Part shown: positions 34,265 to 43,800 of the stretch, one piece after another
Position numbering within the stretch: position 1 is the first letter of the stretch
How the letters are laid out: each line of letters starts with the position of its first letter
Assembly (NCBI RefSeq): GCF_003996965.1
Contig: NZ_QWDM01000006.1
Location: forward strand, 1-64,000
Reading direction: 5' to 3'
DNA from: Flavobacterium cupreum
GTDB taxonomy: Bacteria; Bacteroidota; Bacteroidia; Flavobacteriales; Flavobacteriaceae
DNA: 64,000 nt
Notes under the pieces: generated by a model
Told to the model about the DNA's origin: nothing
Databases searched by the model: none
The model's input: only the letters and a program-made list of their open reading frames with translations
Program-made: the position numbers and the translations under genes

Positions 34265-36283
34265 ATGCAGGGAGAAGACGATTTAAGAGGGCTTGCCAAG
34301 ATTATGGCTTTTATGCGGGCAGTAAGTATCATTTTGTTACTAATGCACATTTATTGGTTTTGCTACGGTTACTTTATAGATCGTGGCTGGACATTAGAGA
34401 TAATCAATAAAATATTAGGTAATTTTCAGCGTACCGCGGGATTGTTTTCACATACTTTATTTACCAAAGTATTTGCTTTGGTATTATTGGCATTAAGCTG
34501 TTTGGGTTCAAAGGGAGTTAAACATCAGAAGATAACCTGGAGTAAAATTTATATTGCTTTAGCTATTGGGTTCATTCTGTTTTTTCTGAACACACCATTA
34601 TTAAAGCTGTCAATAACTACCGCCACCATCCTCTATATCCTTACCACGGGTTTAGGTTATATCGCTTTAATGGTAGCCGGAGTTTGGATGAGCCGTTTAC
34701 TTCGTAACAATCTTATGGACGATGTTTTCAATAATGAGAATGAAAGTTTTATGCAGGAAACTAAATTGATGGAAAACGAATATTCTGTCAATCTTCCTAC
34801 GAAGTTTTATTACAAAGGAAAATGGAATAATGGCTGGATTAACATCGTCAATCCTTTTCGGGCAACGATTGTTTTGGGAACTCCCGGTTCCGGTAAATCG
34901 TATGCAATCGTAAACAATTACATCAAGCAGCAGATCGAGAAAGGTTTCTCAATGTATATATACGATTTCAAATTTGACGATCTTTCTACAATAGCTTACA
35001 ATCATTTATTGAAGCACCATGATAAGTATAAGGTACAGCCCAAATTCTACGTCATTAACTTTGACGACCCGCGCAAGAGCCACCGTTGCAACCCTCTTAA
35101 TCCCGATTTCATGACAGATATCTCGGATGCTTACGAAGCTGCATATACCATTATGCTGAACCTGAACCGCAGCTGGATACAGAAGCAGGGCGATTTCTTT
35201 GTCGAAAGCCCAATTATCCTTTTAGCAGCCATAATATGGTATTTGAAAATTTATGATGACGGCAAGTATTGTACATTCCCACACGCTATTGAACTCTTGA
35301 ATAAAAAATATTCAGATGTATTTACCATCTTAACCTCCTATCCCGATTTGGAAAACTATTTGTCGCCTTTTATGGATGCCTGGCAGGGAGGCGCACAAGA
35401 CCAATTACAGGGACAGATTGCATCTGCAAAAATTCCACTGTCAAGAATGATTTCGCCACAACTCTATTGGGTTATGACAGGTGATGATTTTTCATTGGAC
35501 ATCAACAATCCTAACGAACCTAAGATATTATGTGTAGGAAATAATCCTGATCGTCAGAATATCTATTCTGCCGCATTAGGTTTATATAATTCACGCATTG
35601 TAAAACTAATTAATAAGAAAGGGCAATTGAAAAGTTCTGTTATCATAGATGAGCTGCCTACAATTTATTTCAGGGGCTTGGACAACCTGATTGCAACGGC
35701 TAGAAGCAATAAGGTGGCTGTTTGTTTGGGCTTTCAGGATTATTCTCAGCTGACAAGGGATTATGGCGACAAAGAGAGCAAGGTAATTCAGAACACTGTG
35801 GGTAATCTTTTTAGCGGCCAAGTGGTTGGTGAAACTGCCAAAAGCCTTTCAGAACGCTTCGGGAAAGTATTACAGAAAAGGCAGAGTATGAGCATCAACC
35901 GCAATGACACATCTACCTCAATATCCACACAATTGGACAGTCTTATACCAGCTTCCAAAATATCCACCCTGACACAAGGTTTTTTTGTTGGTTCTGTATC
36001 GGACAATTTTGATGAACGTATCGAGCAGAAAATCTTTCATGCTGAAATTGTCGTGGATAATGAAAAGGTTGCTTCCGAAACTAAAAGGTATCAAAAAATA
36101 CCGGAAATCTTATCTTTTATTGACGAAAAAGGGAAAGACAATATGAAGCAGGCAATCGAGGACAATTACAGGCAAATAAAAACGGATATTGTACTGGTTA
36201 TAGAAACCGAACTGGAACGTATAAAGAATGATCCCAATTTAAAACATCTGGCACGTAAGGATAGCCCTAAAGGAGACAAATAA
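34265..36283 (+). CDS. mobC: Coupling protein MobC (TraG/VirD4-type, YWFCY domain)
   Basis: A 672-residue membrane-bound ATPase. The N-terminal YWFCY domain (MHIYWFCYGYFIDRGW) has about four membrane helices in the first 150 residues. Walker A is LGTPGSGKSYAIVNNY around 208-223 and Walker B is SSVIIDELPTIYFRGL around 458. It hands the relaxosome to the transfer pore. Start ATG 34265 gives the normal family N-terminus. Confidence 0.93.
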   Translation: MQGEDDLRGLAKIMAFMRAVSIILLLMHIYWFCYGYFIDRGWTLEIINKILGNFQRTAGLFSHTLFTKVFALVLLALSCLGSKGVKHQKITWSKIYIALAIGFILFFLNTPLLKLSITTATILYILTTGLGYIALMVAGVWMSRLLRNNLMDDVFNNENESFMQETKLMENEYSVNLPTKFYYKGKWNNGWINIVNPFRATIVLGTPGSGKSYAIVNNYIKQQIEKGFSMYIYDFKFDDLSTIAYNHLLKHHDKYKVQPKFYVINFDDPRKSHRCNPLNPDFMTDISDAYEAAYTIMLNLNRSWIQKQGDFFVESPIILLAAIIWYLKIYDDGKYCTFPHAIELLNKKYSDVFTILTSYPDLENYLSPFMDAWQGGAQDQLQGQIASAKIPLSRMISPQLYWVMTGDDFSLDINNPNEPKILCVGNNPDRQNIYSAALGLYNSRIVKLINKKGQLKSSVIIDELPTIYFRGLDNLIATARSNKVAVCLGFQDYSQLTRDYGDKESKVIQNTVGNLFSGQVVGETAKSLSERFGKVLQKRQSMSINRNDTSTSISTQLDSLIPASKISTLTQGFFVGSVSDNFDERIEQKIFHAEIVVDNEKVASETKRYQKIPEILSFIDEKGKDNMKQAIEDNYRQIKTDIVLVIETELERIKNDPNLKHLARKDSPKGDK

Positions 36284-36512
36284 AGCAAATATCTCCACAC
36301 CATGATAGCTTTCATATCAATTTTTTTATACTATTTCTTTTTTTTAATTATTTATAAAAAGGTATATTTAGCACTAAAATAATATATAAACTTACTGAGC
36401 AAATCCGATATGAATTACTGACATTTTGTGAACAGTATTTACAAGTTAGGCGACGCCCAATTGGATAGTGTATTATATTCAACAGTAAATTTTACATGAA
36501 AAAGATAATCCT

Positions 36513-37649
36513 ATGGATATAGTAAACTTGCTTAATCAAGTCACGATTATAAACAAAAAAAATACAGAAATTTTAGACGCAACTGGTGGTCGATTTAATA
36601 TGTTTCGGATATGTGGGGTTAATCATTATGAAAATACTCATTCTGCAATTATTTCTGAGTTTTTAAACCCAGTTGGAACACATGGATTAAAATCGAAATT
36701 ATTAAAGTGCTTTATTGAATCACTTGGTGATTTTTTTGCAGTCAAAAATTTTAACGTTGAAAGCGCAAGAATTCGTACCGAACACTCAACACGACATGGA
36801 CGCATCGATATTCTAATAGAGGATAATCAGTATAATGCGATAATCATAGAAAATAAAATTTATGCAAAAGATCAGCCTGAACAATTAAAAAGATATGACA
36901 AGTATGCTAAGATATATCGAAATGGCTATCAAATACTGTATCTCACACTATTCGGGGATCAAGCTTCTTTGCAAAGTGGAGAAGGAATATCTTATTTATC
37001 AATCTCATATAAAGATCATATAATTAAATGGCTAGAGGAATGTGTAGCAATTTCTTCGCGTTATCCTATCGTAAGAGAAACAATAATTCAATATATAAAT
37101 CATTTGAAGCAGCTAACACACCAAGATATGAGTATAAAAAACCAAACTGAGATTACCGAAGTTCTATCTAAAATAGAAAATTTACGTGCTGCTAAAGTAA
37201 TTTCACAAAATTACTCTGCAACTTACAATTACCTTTCTGAAAAATATTTTAATCCTAAAATGGAAGAATTTGCATCGCAAAAAGGATTTGAATACCACTT
37301 TGAATACAGCGAGGAATCATATATAAAATTTCATATAACAAAGTCGAGTTGGCAAGGAAGATTTTGGATAGGATTTACTTTTGAATCTAACAGGTGCTTC
37401 TACGGTCTATGTAATAACCCTAATGTTTATAGGATTCCGGATGAAACTAGAAAGAAAATTCATGAAGAGTTACAAAGTTTAAATGTTGGGTCTTATAAAG
37501 AAAGTAATTGGTGGCCCTTTTATTCTTACTTTACAAATCTAACTCTCGACGTTTGGGAAAAAGACATTATTAAGGACGACTATTTCTTCGATGATTGTAA
37601 AGAGAAAATTAAGCAGCTACTTATAGTAATTGAAAAAATAGGAATGTAA
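36513..37649 (+). CDS. PD-(D/E)XK nuclease family protein
   Basis: A 378-residue protein of the PDDEXK_4-like group. The N-terminus has NHYENTHSAIISEFLNPVG. The catalytic core is GRIDILIEDNQYNAIIIENKI, with Asp and Glu-X-Lys, at about residues 93-113, then the Gln in DQPEQLKRY. Such proteins are common single-gene cargo and may act in defence against phages or as nucleases of unknown target. The gene is AT-rich and unlike the mob genes before it. No partner methylase or toxin gene is adjacent. Confidence 0.82.
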   Translation: MDIVNLLNQVTIINKKNTEILDATGGRFNMFRICGVNHYENTHSAIISEFLNPVGTHGLKSKLLKCFIESLGDFFAVKNFNVESARIRTEHSTRHGRIDILIEDNQYNAIIIENKIYAKDQPEQLKRYDKYAKIYRNGYQILYLTLFGDQASLQSGEGISYLSISYKDHIIKWLEECVAISSRYPIVRETIIQYINHLKQLTHQDMSIKNQTEITEVLSKIENLRAAKVISQNYSATYNYLSEKYFNPKMEEFASQKGFEYHFEYSEESYIKFHITKSSWQGRFWIGFTFESNRCFYGLCNNPNVYRIPDETRKKIHEELQSLNVGSYKESNWWPFYSYFTNLTLDVWEKDIIKDDYFFDDCKEKIKQLLIVIEKIGM

Positions 37650-37798
37650 TTTCGATAGGCGATCCTACATCGCTAACCAAAATCGCTGATTTTTGGTGAT
37701 CGGAACTTACATTTAAACTTAGAACTTCCGTCTTGGTCGGAGAATTCAGTCCACTTGCTTCGCCGACTTCGGTTAAGCCAAACGCTAACTACAACTTT

Positions 37799-38590
37799 AT
37801 GACAACAGCACTTTTTAAAAATATCAAAAAAAACATTGAATCGAATATTTATTCGGCGAAAGAATCAATTGTGGTTTCTGTTGCATGGTTTACTAACAAA
37901 GATCTTTTAGGGCAATTAAGCGACAAGCTCGAAAGTGGCTGCTCAGTTGAAATAATAATCAGTGATCATTTTGAAAATACAAGATTGTCATTTGAAAATT
38001 TTATTAAAAAAGGCGGTAAAGTTTTTATTTTACAAACACGAAGTGGAAAATTTTTACATGATAAATTTGCTGTTTTTGATGGGGCCAAATTAATTGCAGG
38101 CTCTTATAATTGGACATATTCTGCGGAGCATTATAATCATGAATTTGTTATTCAAAGCGATGATTTACAACTTTTAAATCAATTTTCTATTCGTTTCCGA
38201 AATCTTAAAGAGATTGTTACTAACTACGATAAATTAATTTTAAGTACACATGACACCCTTTTATCAGAAACAAAAGAAGATTCATTTCTAATTTTAGAGA
38301 ATGAATTGCATGAAGAACTAATTGCTTCTGTGGATTTATCAATAAAAGCCGGTGCAAAAATTAATAGATCAATTATCCTAAATCAGATTTACGATTATGG
38401 AGCCATCGGCGCCGCAAATCGTCTAATACAAGAAGGCAACGAAAAATTACATTCAGGATTAATAAAGATGTTTCATATTAACAGACTCGATCTTACAATT
38501 GAAAGTATAATCCAAAAGGATAAATATAGAGTTTTATTTACTGACGAAATACTTTTAAAAGCCAAGCAAAGATTAGCACAGTTACAATAA
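37799..38590 (+). CDS. Phospholipase D-like (single HKD) protein
   Basis: The ATG at 37799 gives 263 residues (MTTALFKNIKKNIES). A longer reading from 37733 covers a GC-richer non-coding spacer. There is one HxK motif, FLHDKFAVFDGAKLIAGSYN, where H-x-K, then D and the GSxN signature follow in order. Proteins with one such motif usually work as dimers and include nucleases. The C-terminal 100 residues are of unknown function. It could be a defence nuclease, since it neighbours a PD-(D/E)XK protein. Confidence 0.82.
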   Translation: MTTALFKNIKKNIESNIYSAKESIVVSVAWFTNKDLLGQLSDKLESGCSVEIIISDHFENTRLSFENFIKKGGKVFILQTRSGKFLHDKFAVFDGAKLIAGSYNWTYSAEHYNHEFVIQSDDLQLLNQFSIRFRNLKEIVTNYDKLILSTHDTLLSETKEDSFLILENELHEELIASVDLSIKAGAKINRSIILNQIYDYGAIGAANRLIQEGNEKLHSGLIKMFHINRLDLTIESIIQKDKYRVLFTDEILLKAKQRLAQLQ

Positions 38591-38599
38591 TTAAATTAG

Positions 38600-38650
38600 T
38601 AGCCACGCGATATTTGGCAACTTCGCCAGGAGCGAAACCGTTAGTGGCTA
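38600..38650. repeat. Nested hairpin in cassette spacer
   Basis: TAGCCAC (38600-38606) pairs with GTGGCTA (38644-38650). Inside it CGC/GCG and TGGC-AACTTC-GCCA pair with unpaired bases between the arms. It stands between two single-gene cargo units and is GC-richer than both. It resembles an integron attC in overall shape only; the required core site is not matched. Confidence 0.45.
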
Positions 38651-38667
38651 TTTATAAAAATCCATCA

Positions 38668-39845
38668 ATGAAAGACGTAACAACCTTAATACTGTTTTTA
38701 TTTTTAATAAACTTTACTTGTTTGGGCCAAACAAGAAATACAAAGTTTCAATTAGACGATGATGATAGATTAACAATAACTTTAAATGGTAATGTAGAAG
38801 TGCTAAAGTAAAAAATGAAACTTTAGTCGGCAAGTTCTCTGATTCATTGACCTATTTTTTTAATGAAAAAGGAATCCCAGACAAAATTATCTATTATGGT
38901 TTGGGCTTAGATGTAGTTTTGGCAAAAAAACTCGTAAATGAAGAAGTTCATTACACCTTTAAAGAAGGAAAATTACTTTCAAAGCTGAATAAACTTAGCT
39001 TTGGCAATGACGGCGACGTTTATGAATATAATGAAAACTGGAATCTGACCTTATTAAAAGAATATTATACAAATATTCTAGTTAAAGAAACTTCTTTCAA
39101 GTATGATGATAAAAATAGAGTGACTGAAAAAACAGAATATCTTTTTGGAGGATTCAGTGATTATAATCCCAAAACTCAAGAAGGAAAATCAAACTACCTG
39201 CGCGGAATTGAGAAATATGAATATAACAATCGTGACAAAGTAGTTTTAAAACTTTCTTATAAATTCTGGGAAAACAAAACAGTTGAGATGACTCAATATA
39301 AATATGATGAACATGACAATTTGATAGAAGAAGCTAACTGTTTAAGCTATGGAGATCCTAATTGTACAATCAAACCATTGTTTGCATATGAGTATAATTC
39401 TAAGAATCTACTCGCTAGAAAATATCAATTAGCAAAGTTCTCTCCGAATAATACTGACGAATATTATTTTTACGACGATAAAGGAAACGAAGTTGAAGTT
39501 AAGGGCATTTACATTTACCCCGATAAAGAACCATTTGTAGGTTATAATTATAAATCTGAATATGACAGGTTTGGTAACAAAGTAAAAGAGCAGGAAATTA
39601 CAGGAAATTATAGAAGTATCAGATTTGAAAAATATAAAACACAAATTACTCAATATGATAATTTTCAAAATATGACTTTAGATGTATTCATAGCTTCAGA
39701 CGGTTCATATATCAAAACAGTAAAGAAAGTTTACGATTATGATAAGAAAGGTAATTGGATAAATATGGAAACTTACGAAGGCAAAAATCAAAAGGATTTA
39801 AAACTCGTGGAAATTTCTAAACGAGAAATTAAATACTTTAATTAA
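38668..39845 (+). pseudogene. Exported YD-repeat-like protein, frameshifted
   Basis: The ATG at 38668 begins a signal peptide (TLILFLFLINFTCLGQ) and runs to a stop at 38809-38811. The continuing protein is in the next frame and stays open to 39845. Adding one base around 38808 joins NGNVEVLK directly to VKNETLVGKFSDS and gives about 392 residues. The body has repeated tyrosine/aspartate strands (FKYDDKNRVTEKTEY, YKYDEHDNLIEEA, YFYDDKGNEVEV) like YD/RHS repeats of cell-surface proteins. It is either a real inactivating frameshift or a sequencing error. Confidence 0.65.
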
Positions 39846-40061
39846 ATTAGCCACTTACCGATACTAATTATAGGGCTGGTCTTGTGTGCCTTGAACAATT
39901 GTTCAAACCAAGAAAGTTATATCTTAGCAGAGAATTCAGCTTCTTTTCCGCAACTGAAATATGCAAGTAAAACTTTAGACGTAATTTGTTTAGATTATGA
40001 GACATTATTGGACATTTATTGTAATATTCATATCGAATTGCGGATTCTCTCAATGCCATAA
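39846..40061 (+). pseudogene. Possible gene remnant with signal-like segment
   Basis: After the previous stop an open frame without a start codon runs for 71 codons. It includes ILIIGLVLCALNNCSNQES, which looks like a lipoprotein export signal, and then a charged helix. It overlaps the start of the next gene. It may be the remains of a gene lost during cargo turnover. Evidence is limited to composition. Confidence 0.3.
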
Positions 40062-40752
40062 TATCGACAAACTAAAATTAGGTGGAACATATATGTCCAA
40101 AACAAGTAATTATATTCCGTTCGAAGTAAAACATAAAGACAGTATTTATCATGATAGTGTCAGCTATCCAAATGATATGTATAAAATTAAAAAATATTCA
40201 GATTTTATACTTTCCAAAGCAGAAAATTATATCGTGACGCGCGCCAATAGAAGTTTTTATAATAAATTGAAACTTTATGGAGTGGAGGTAAATTATCCTG
40301 AATCGAACAAAATAAAGAATTATGACGATCAATCTTTATATGAACTTTCTAATTTTGAAGTTACCTACTGGATTATTTATACCTATGAAAAAGATAAATT
40401 TCGATATGCTTTTGGTTTAGAATTCAATAAAGATGGAAATATGATTTCTGAAGACAAATTTCCTGATTATTCTAAAAATAAAGATTTTGAAAATTTTATA
40501 AAGCCATGTAGCGCTTTACAGTTGGTAGAAAACAAAAAGCGGTTTAAAAACAAAAAAGTGGATTTCATAGAACTGGCTTATTTAGACGAAAAAAATTCAT
40601 TTTGCTGGCTCATCCAGGAGAAATTGGAAATTGAAAAACTTGGCATTTCAAAATACGCTCTTGATATGTTTTATGTAAATGCAAATAGCAACAAGCTAGA
40701 GACTATTAAAAAGAAAAAGGGAAGTGTGATTGCATGTGGCATTAAATATTAA
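39997..40752 (+). CDS. Hypothetical exported protein (251 aa)
   Basis: A 251-residue protein with a short N-terminal export signal (RHYWTFIVIFISNCGFSQ). The mature protein is rich in Lys, Tyr and Asn, with alternating strands and helices. It is not recognised as a family. It is AT-rich like its cargo neighbours. It converges on the giant methylase-helicase gene, with about 107 bases between that hold small imperfect hairpins. Confidence 0.6.
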   Translation: MRHYWTFIVIFISNCGFSQCHNIDKLKLGGTYMSKTSNYIPFEVKHKDSIYHDSVSYPNDMYKIKKYSDFILSKAENYIVTRANRSFYNKLKLYGVEVNYPESNKIKNYDDQSLYELSNFEVTYWIIYTYEKDKFRYAFGLEFNKDGNMISEDKFPDYSKNKDFENFIKPCSALQLVENKKRFKNKKVDFIELAYLDEKNSFCWLIQEKLEIEKLGISKYALDMFYVNANSNKLETIKKKKGSVIACGIKY

Positions 40753-40859
40753 ACTCGGTTTATTATTTCTACCACATTAAGCAAATCAGCTTTTTTTAAA
40801 GACGCGATTGCTTATCAGCGATTGCCTTAAGCATTTCACGTGATTATAATTGTTAGTTA

Positions 40860-43800
40860 TCAAGTTTTTAAGCGTGCAGCAGGCTTTTCCATCACCTGAA
40901 CACCATTGAGTTCAATTGTTTCTTTCTGCTCTGTATTTTCGGGAGTAATAGATAATTGTATCTTCCTCTCAACAGCAGCAAGTTCCGTTTTAAGCTCACT
41001 CAGTCGGTTTTCCTTAGACCACGTAACGTTTATCACTTCCTGAAGAACAGGTAGGTCTTTTTGTATTTCAGTAATTTTCTTTTTTTCCTGTTCCATATAA
41101 CCTGGTAATTTTTCCAGTGCATTAAGAAAGTTCATAGCAGCCAGCTTTTCATCCTTAGCGATTAAACCGTTGTTGTATGTATATTTAATATTGCCTTCAC
41201 CTTGTATCAAAAATCTGTTTACTCTTAAATCCACTCCGTCTTTTTCAGACATTTCTGTTTTTACCAAAAGCGTAAATCCGTACAATGTACCGATTTCTTC
41301 ATATTGGCCTCCAGTGCGGGTTCTGTCTGCAAGCTGTCCTAGTTTTGTGCCAATCTGTTGTATATCGGCATCGGTTGATAAACCATCTAACAGGACAGGG
41401 TTTGCAATGGTGCCGTCAGAATGCTTTTGTATGCGCTCTTGTAAATTTTCCCAGTCAAGGCTCATCCTATTTAAACGGGACTGCGCATTATCCAGCAATT
41501 CCGTAAAGTCCTCCAGCTTGTATTTGGCACTGAACTTGGAACGGTTGAAAGCCTGTTTTTCGCTTTCCAGTCCAGCAATCTGCTTTTCCAGTTTGGCTTT
41601 GTCTAAAAGGTCGGTATTCCCAGAAAGGATAGCTACGTATTCAGAAAAATTCATTCCGGATTTTTCGTCCATACTTCCCTCATCAATGGTACGCTTGCCG
41701 AGACTGTTATTTTTTAACTGGTCAATGAAAAGCTGCTTATTGTACAGCAGGTTGAATTTATAGCTATCCAGTGATTTTTCTACCGCATAGATAATCACAT
41801 CTACCTTATTATCGGCAAAGTGCTTGGCAATATCATTTCCTTTTCGGACTGCCCGGCCATCCCGCTGGGCAAGATCACTTGGTCGCCAAGGTGTATCCAG
41901 ATGATGGACGGCAACAGCTCTTTTCTGTGCGTTTACGCCTGTACCCAGCATACCTGTAGAGCCGAACAGCACACGGATTTTCCCTTCATTCATTCCCTTG
42001 ATAAGCTCTTTACGTTGGTTGTCGGTTTTGGCTTCCTGTATAAAGCGGACTTCATGTGATGCTATGCCGTGGTCTTCCACAAGTTTGCGTTTGATTTCAG
42101 AATAGACATTCCATTCATTGGGCTTGTAGGTTCCCAAATCGGAGAAAACGAACTGCGTTCCTTTCTGTGCATTATATTGGTTATGATACTTGGCAATATT
42201 TGCTGCACAATGCGAAGCCTTGCTGTCGGGGTGATCATCGTACCCACCACTTATCATACGCATATCGAGCGACATTTTACGGGCGTAATCCGTAGCGATG
42301 AGCATCTTTGCTTTTTCTTCGCTTTGAGATAGAGGCGCTCTGCCGAGTAAAGTCGCATTGCCTGTTTTGGCAAAGTCCATCAATTTCTGGATAAACATCT
42401 GCTGGTCTGGGGTAGGCGGAATATTGTATAGCACCTCGTTCTTTTCCGGACGGTCAATGCCTATATCTTTTGCGGTTCTATAATCCGTGATTTCGGAGTA
42501 GAACTGGGCAAGTTCCGGTACTTTGATAAAGTATCGGAAACGTTCTTTTGCCACGATATTGTTAGCCACCGAAAATTCATAATCGGTCGTTTTCCTTGCA
42601 TAGATTGCTGCCCACGCATCAAAAGAATGGATGCCCTGTTTTTCCATTGCCTTGGGGCGCAGGTATTTGAAGAGCAGGTAAAGTTCCGTTAACGAGTTGC
42701 TGATGGTTGTTCCCGAAAGAAAAGTTGCTCCCATATCTGCATTGGTGCGTTCCTGAATGGTACGGATCGCAAAGAGCAGGTTCATTGCTTTCTGGCTTCC
42801 GTCTACATTGCCCAATCCTGCAACCCGCGAGTGCCTTGTATTGAACATCAGGTTTTTGAATTGGTGGCTTTCATCCACAAACAAATGGTCAATGCCCATC
42901 ATCTTGAAGTCTACCACATCATCTTTACGGTTTTCAATATCGTGTTGCAGGGTTTTGAGCTTGACTTCGAGATTTTCTTTCCGCTTTATTACTCCGGCAA
43001 GCATCCCTCTGGTCACTTCTTTCCCTTGCGATTGAAGGGCATCGAGGTTTCGCTCCACGCTGTCCAGTTCTATTTTGAGGATTTCCTTTTGCATTTCAGG
43101 CGATTGCGGTATCATTCCGAATTGGTCGTGGGTGAGAATTACACAATCCCAATCGTTATTTTTAATATCCCCGAAAATCCGCAGGCGTTTTTGCGGTGTA
43201 AAATCTTCTTTGCCCGGAAACAGGATTTTGGCGTGTGGGTAAGCGGTACGATAAGCTTCGGCAATTTCATGAACATTGCTTTTTAGCCCGATAATCATCG
43301 GTTTGTGTGCCAATCCCAAACGCTTCATCTCCTGTGCTGCGGTACACATTACCAACGTTTTTCCTGCACCTACCTCGTGGTCGCAGATAGCACCGTTGTT
43401 CAGCTTTATCATCCAAACCGTGTCCTTTTGGCTTGAATATAGGTCTTTAATGCCCAATGCCTTACGGTCTAATCCCGGAAAGTCCTGATGCGTTCCCTCA
43501 TAGTTCGGGCGCACAAAGCAGTTAAAAGTATCATTATATTGGTCAGTAAGCCTGTTTTTAAACGCATCGTTTTGGGCGTGAAGCCAGTCGGTAAAGGCAG
43601 TGCGGATTTCGTCAATCTTGGTATTCGCCATCTGCACGGCTTCCATATCCCGCACCTTGACCTCATTGCCGTCAACCATAATTTTCTTGGTAATATCCGG
43701 CGTGGTATTGACAAGGGCATGTTTGAGCAGGGCAACTCCGTCAAAGGTCCGGCTTTCTGCCTTGACAGCGTATTTGTCCCATATATGTACATTCTGCTGA

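Noticed and set aside
37733..37798. Upstream extension of the phospholipase D-like protein
   Set aside because: It covers a GC-rich spacer with proline/serine-rich translation unlike a protein N-terminus; ATG 37799 fits better.
36440..37800. Possible integron attC sites (GTTAGGC near 36446, GTTAAGC near 37773)
   Set aside because: The core-like heptamers lack the required complementary RYYYAAC partner at the other end, and no integrase gene is present.
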